From BHER01 sp051652245 (GTDB lineage: Bacteria > Bacillota_I > Bacilli_A > Culicoidibacterales > Culicoidibacteraceae): a stretch of 44,043 bases of DNA. The stretch is taken from assembly GCA_051652245.1 (NCBI GenBank), contig JBOFTV010000088.1, forward strand, positions 1-44,043, given 5' to 3'. Of this stretch, positions 41,918-44,043 are shown piece after piece. The translations under genes and the position numbers were made by a program. Every line of letters starts with the position of its first letter. Position 1 is the first letter of the stretch. Below the pieces are notes generated by a model. That model searched no databases and was not told the DNA's origin. It saw only the letters and a list, made by a program, of their open reading frames with translations.

Positions 41918-44043
41918 GTTTATTCCCCCTCAATTTACTTTCTTCTTCAATATAATTCGCCTGTATAATTTTTTTGAGTTCCTCTTCTCTCTTCTCCTTT
42001 TGTTGTATTTGTTTAATGTTCATTAAATTACTTACCTCCGTATATATTTGCTTGAGTCGCACTTTTCGAGTGCTTGTGTAGCGATTTCTTATGTCTCTTT
42101 TTAATATATTTGCCTTTTCTGCCATCTCTTTTAGGATATCCAAAGCAAGTATTTCATCCAGAAATTCAAGTGCCATTTCTTTGTTTTTTGCTATTTCTTC
42201 ATATTCTTCGATAATAATTTCTTCCTCCTCCGGTACTAACCAATGTAGGTGTTCAAACTTCCACTCGTATTGCTCAAATGGCAGATCGTTTTTTAACGCT
42301 TCAATGTACAAATAGCCTTCTAAAGGCCTGTTGTACTTTATTCTTCCTCTCTTAAAAACAGTAAAGACCTCATTAACTTTCTTAAGCATTTGTTCAGTTC
42401 TAGAATCTTTTACCCTACCTGAACGATTATAATTTACACGAACAAGTTTATCGATGTCAAAAAGTGAGTAGAACACGTATTTATCTTGGGTTTCAATTAT
42501 ATTTTTTATGTAATCTATTTTACCCAAAAATGCATAGGGGTCGAATAAAAATTCACTGTTATCATTTAAATAATCTGTTGAAGCAAAATAGCAAAAATAA
42601 TTCCTATATTTCAGAGCACTATTTCTAATTTTTCTTGTGTTTGTACCCATATAACGCGTTTCCCTACTTATGTTACCAGAAATAGAAATTACACTGTAGG
42701 ATACTTTATTAATAAAATTGTTATATAGACCTGTCGGATCTACATATTTATAGTATCTCATTACTGGCGAACCTATTCTATAATCAAAAATTGTCGGTGA
42801 TATTTTAACATTTATTAGACTCAAATAATTTAATAGGTGAAAATTATTTCTCCTTAAATCTTCTATTCTATTATCCATTAATTCAACGTCTTCATTGCTT
42901 TCACGTTCTTCTGGAAAATCACTTTCAATTTTTGCTTGAATATATTGTTCTAATAATTCCATGCTATAAATTATTTTCATAATATAAACAAAGAAGAATG
43001 TTTCTTTTTTTACAATTTCAATTCTTTTAAAGTGTTCAAATATATCATAAACATCACCAATAGAAATATTATATGGCTCTACCTGATAGCAATTTAATAA
43101 GCTGTTTATCAGTTTTTCATGCTCACTTATAGGTGTTCGATAACGATCACTACGTCCTGCATTATGCTCATCTCTATCCATGCTATTATTTTTTAGTCTT
43201 GCAAATAGCCTCTCCGAGAGAGCTCTATAAATATAAAAATTTTTGTTTTCTGCCTCGGTCTTGCCCCATTCTGCTATATAATTGCTTAATTCATAAGATA
43301 ATCCTTCTTTGGATAATTCAATCATATAACGTCGGTACCGTCTAATATTTTTCAAAAGGACTTTATGCATCGCAATACTATCACTATTATCACTATTATC
43401 AGTAAACGCGACAACTTCTAGTTCTTGATCGGCGAGCTCTAATAATTGTAACATCCCTCGTAAATTGTTCGGGAAGTTGTTTGCTGTCTTTTCGCGAGCG
43501 TCTACCGGAATAATGCGGATTCTTGTTTTCAAATAAATTATCGCAACAATCCAATCAATCACACTTGTTTCACCATCTAGCTTCTTCAAGTAAACTACAT
43601 TTCTGTCTTCGGAATCCCCCGCTTCAAAACATTTTGATTGATTATGTTTTTCGATAAATTCTTGAATATTGTCTATTTTTATACTTTCCATAACTAGCGC
43701 TATTTTCTGTGTATAATGGTATTCCGCATCAAACAAATAAACCATATTTTCAAGAGGAATTAATTTTTGCACATATTTACCCACCTGCTCTCTAACTTCA
43801 TCAACTGTGATTTGCCCTTTTTCGATTAAATTTCTTTCTTTTTCAATTTTACTTGATAATATTGAATTATTTAATTGTTCACTCCTATAAGCTAAAATAA
43901 CTAGGATGTTTTCCGAAAAATTCTTTCGAATATCTTCCAACATATTGTAAATAATATCATTGTCTACTAGATCAATATCATCAATACAAATTATTAGTTT
44001 CTTGCGGTCAACAAACTGCAAAAACGCTTTTAATAGTTGCGTT
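41910..44043 (-). CDS. rdrA: RADAR ATPase RdrA (N-terminus beyond the window)
   Basis: About 710 codons of a large ATPase are visible; the frame stays open to the right edge, so an apparent TTG start at 44021 is not the true start. The first visible segment contains Walker B (KLIICIDDIDL, visible residues 15-25) and a following beta-strand ILVILAYRSE, as in AAA+/STAND-like P-loop proteins. Walker A must lie outside the window. The rest is a long, mostly helical region with many charged residues and a coiled-coil-like C-terminus rich in Lys and Glu. It is directly followed by, and overlaps, the deaminase gene, the diagnostic RADAR order. In RADAR, RdrA forms rings that work with RdrB. Confidence 0.75.
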   Translation of the reverse strand, partial: TQLLKAFLQFVDRKKLIICIDDIDLVDNDIIYNMLEDIRKNFSENILVILAYRSEQLNNSILSSKIEKERNLIEKGQITVDEVREQVGKYVQKLIPLENMVYLFDAEYHYTQKIALVMESIKIDNIQEFIEKHNQSKCFEAGDSEDRNVVYLKKLDGETSVIDWIVAIIYLKTRIRIIPVDAREKTANNFPNNLRGMLQLLELADQELEVVAFTDNSDNSDSIAMHKVLLKNIRRYRRYMIELSKEGLSYELSNYIAEWGKTEAENKNFYIYRALSERLFARLKNNSMDRDEHNAGRSDRYRTPISEHEKLINSLLNCYQVEPYNISIGDVYDIFEHFKRIEIVKKETFFFVYIMKIIYSMELLEQYIQAKIESDFPEERESNEDVELMDNRIEDLRRNNFHLLNYLSLINVKISPTIFDYRIGSPVMRYYKYVDPTGLYNNFINKVSYSVISISGNISRETRYMGTNTRKIRNSALKYRNYFCYFASTDYLNDNSEFLFDPYAFLGKIDYIKNIIETQDKYVFYSLFDIDKLVRVNYNRSGRVKDSRTEQMLKKVNEVFTVFKRGRIKYNRPLEGYLYIEALKNDLPFEQYEWKFEHLHWLVPEEEEIIIEEYEEIAKNKEMALEFLDEILALDILKEMAEKANILKRDIRNRYTSTRKVRLKQIYTEVSNLMNIKQIQQKEKREEELKKIIQANYIEEESKLRGNKLE

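Noticed and set aside
44019..44021. TTG as the start of the ATPase gene
   Set aside because: The frame stays open to the window edge and the visible part begins at Walker B, so the true N-terminus is outside the window.
1..44043. CRISPR arrays, IS elements, tRNA or rRNA genes
   Set aside because: No regularly spaced repeats, transposase-like frames, terminal inverted repeats or tRNA/rRNA-like sequences were seen on reading both strands; a computed search could still find a weak one.

Overview
The window is AT-rich chromosomal DNA from a low-GC Bacillota. Evidence for this is the yvcI-rapZ-yvcK-whiA cluster, RNase J, a clpX/tig neighbourhood, a LicT-type antiterminator and consistently strong AGGAGG-like ribosome binding sites. 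The exact lineage cannot be read from the sequence. FabV used as the apparent enoyl reductase beside the acc/fab operon is unusual for classical Bacilli and may point to an Erysipelotrichia-like or other deep Bacilli-related group; this is a guess. No rRNA, tRNA, IS element or CRISPR array was seen.

Layout. 1-870: mostly non-coding DNA with a possible membrane-protein remnant, then a small two-helix membrane protein transcribed divergently from an XRE/S24 self-cleaving repressor, with three matching operators between them. 1.5-4.2 kb: def and rnjA. 4.3-12.8 kb: a ten-gene type II fatty-acid synthesis operon on the minus strand (accB-accC-accD-accA-fabH-acpP-fabD-fabG-fabF-fabZ), with fabV divergent from it at 13.0 kb. 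14.4 kb: a lone nrdI. 14.8-19.6 kb: an operon for an S1 protein, a NUDIX hydrolase, RapZ, YvcK and WhiA. 19.7-22.4 kb: clpX and tig. 22.5-26.5 kb: a possible 25-residue peptide, a secreted glucosaminidase, a zinc-ribbon membrane protein, TspO and an aldo/keto reductase. 26.6-28.3 kb: a zinc-binding lipoprotein with an inserted domain and an Rrf2 regulator. 28.4-32.3 kb: a licT-malX-malY sugar PTS operon under a RAT/terminator switch. 32.4-38.8 kb: an M32 carboxypeptidase, znuCB, engB and lon.

39.1 kb to the right edge: a two-gene operon whose visible products match the RADAR anti-phage system. The upstream gene is a large P-loop ATPase (RdrA), cut off by the window end. The downstream gene is a 933-residue adenosine-deaminase-family protein (RdrB) with every catalytic metal ligand in place. 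This is the clearest defence locus in the window and it directly abuts housekeeping DNA (lon).

How the genes work together. Acetyl-CoA carboxylase and the Fab enzymes form an almost complete elongation cycle, and FabV fills the missing enoyl-reductase step. ClpX, trigger factor, Lon, peptidase M32 and Def form a protein-quality and processing group. ZnuA is separated from ZnuCB by about 6 kb and has different upstream DNA. The PTS operon imports and processes a glucoside-type sugar under LicT control.
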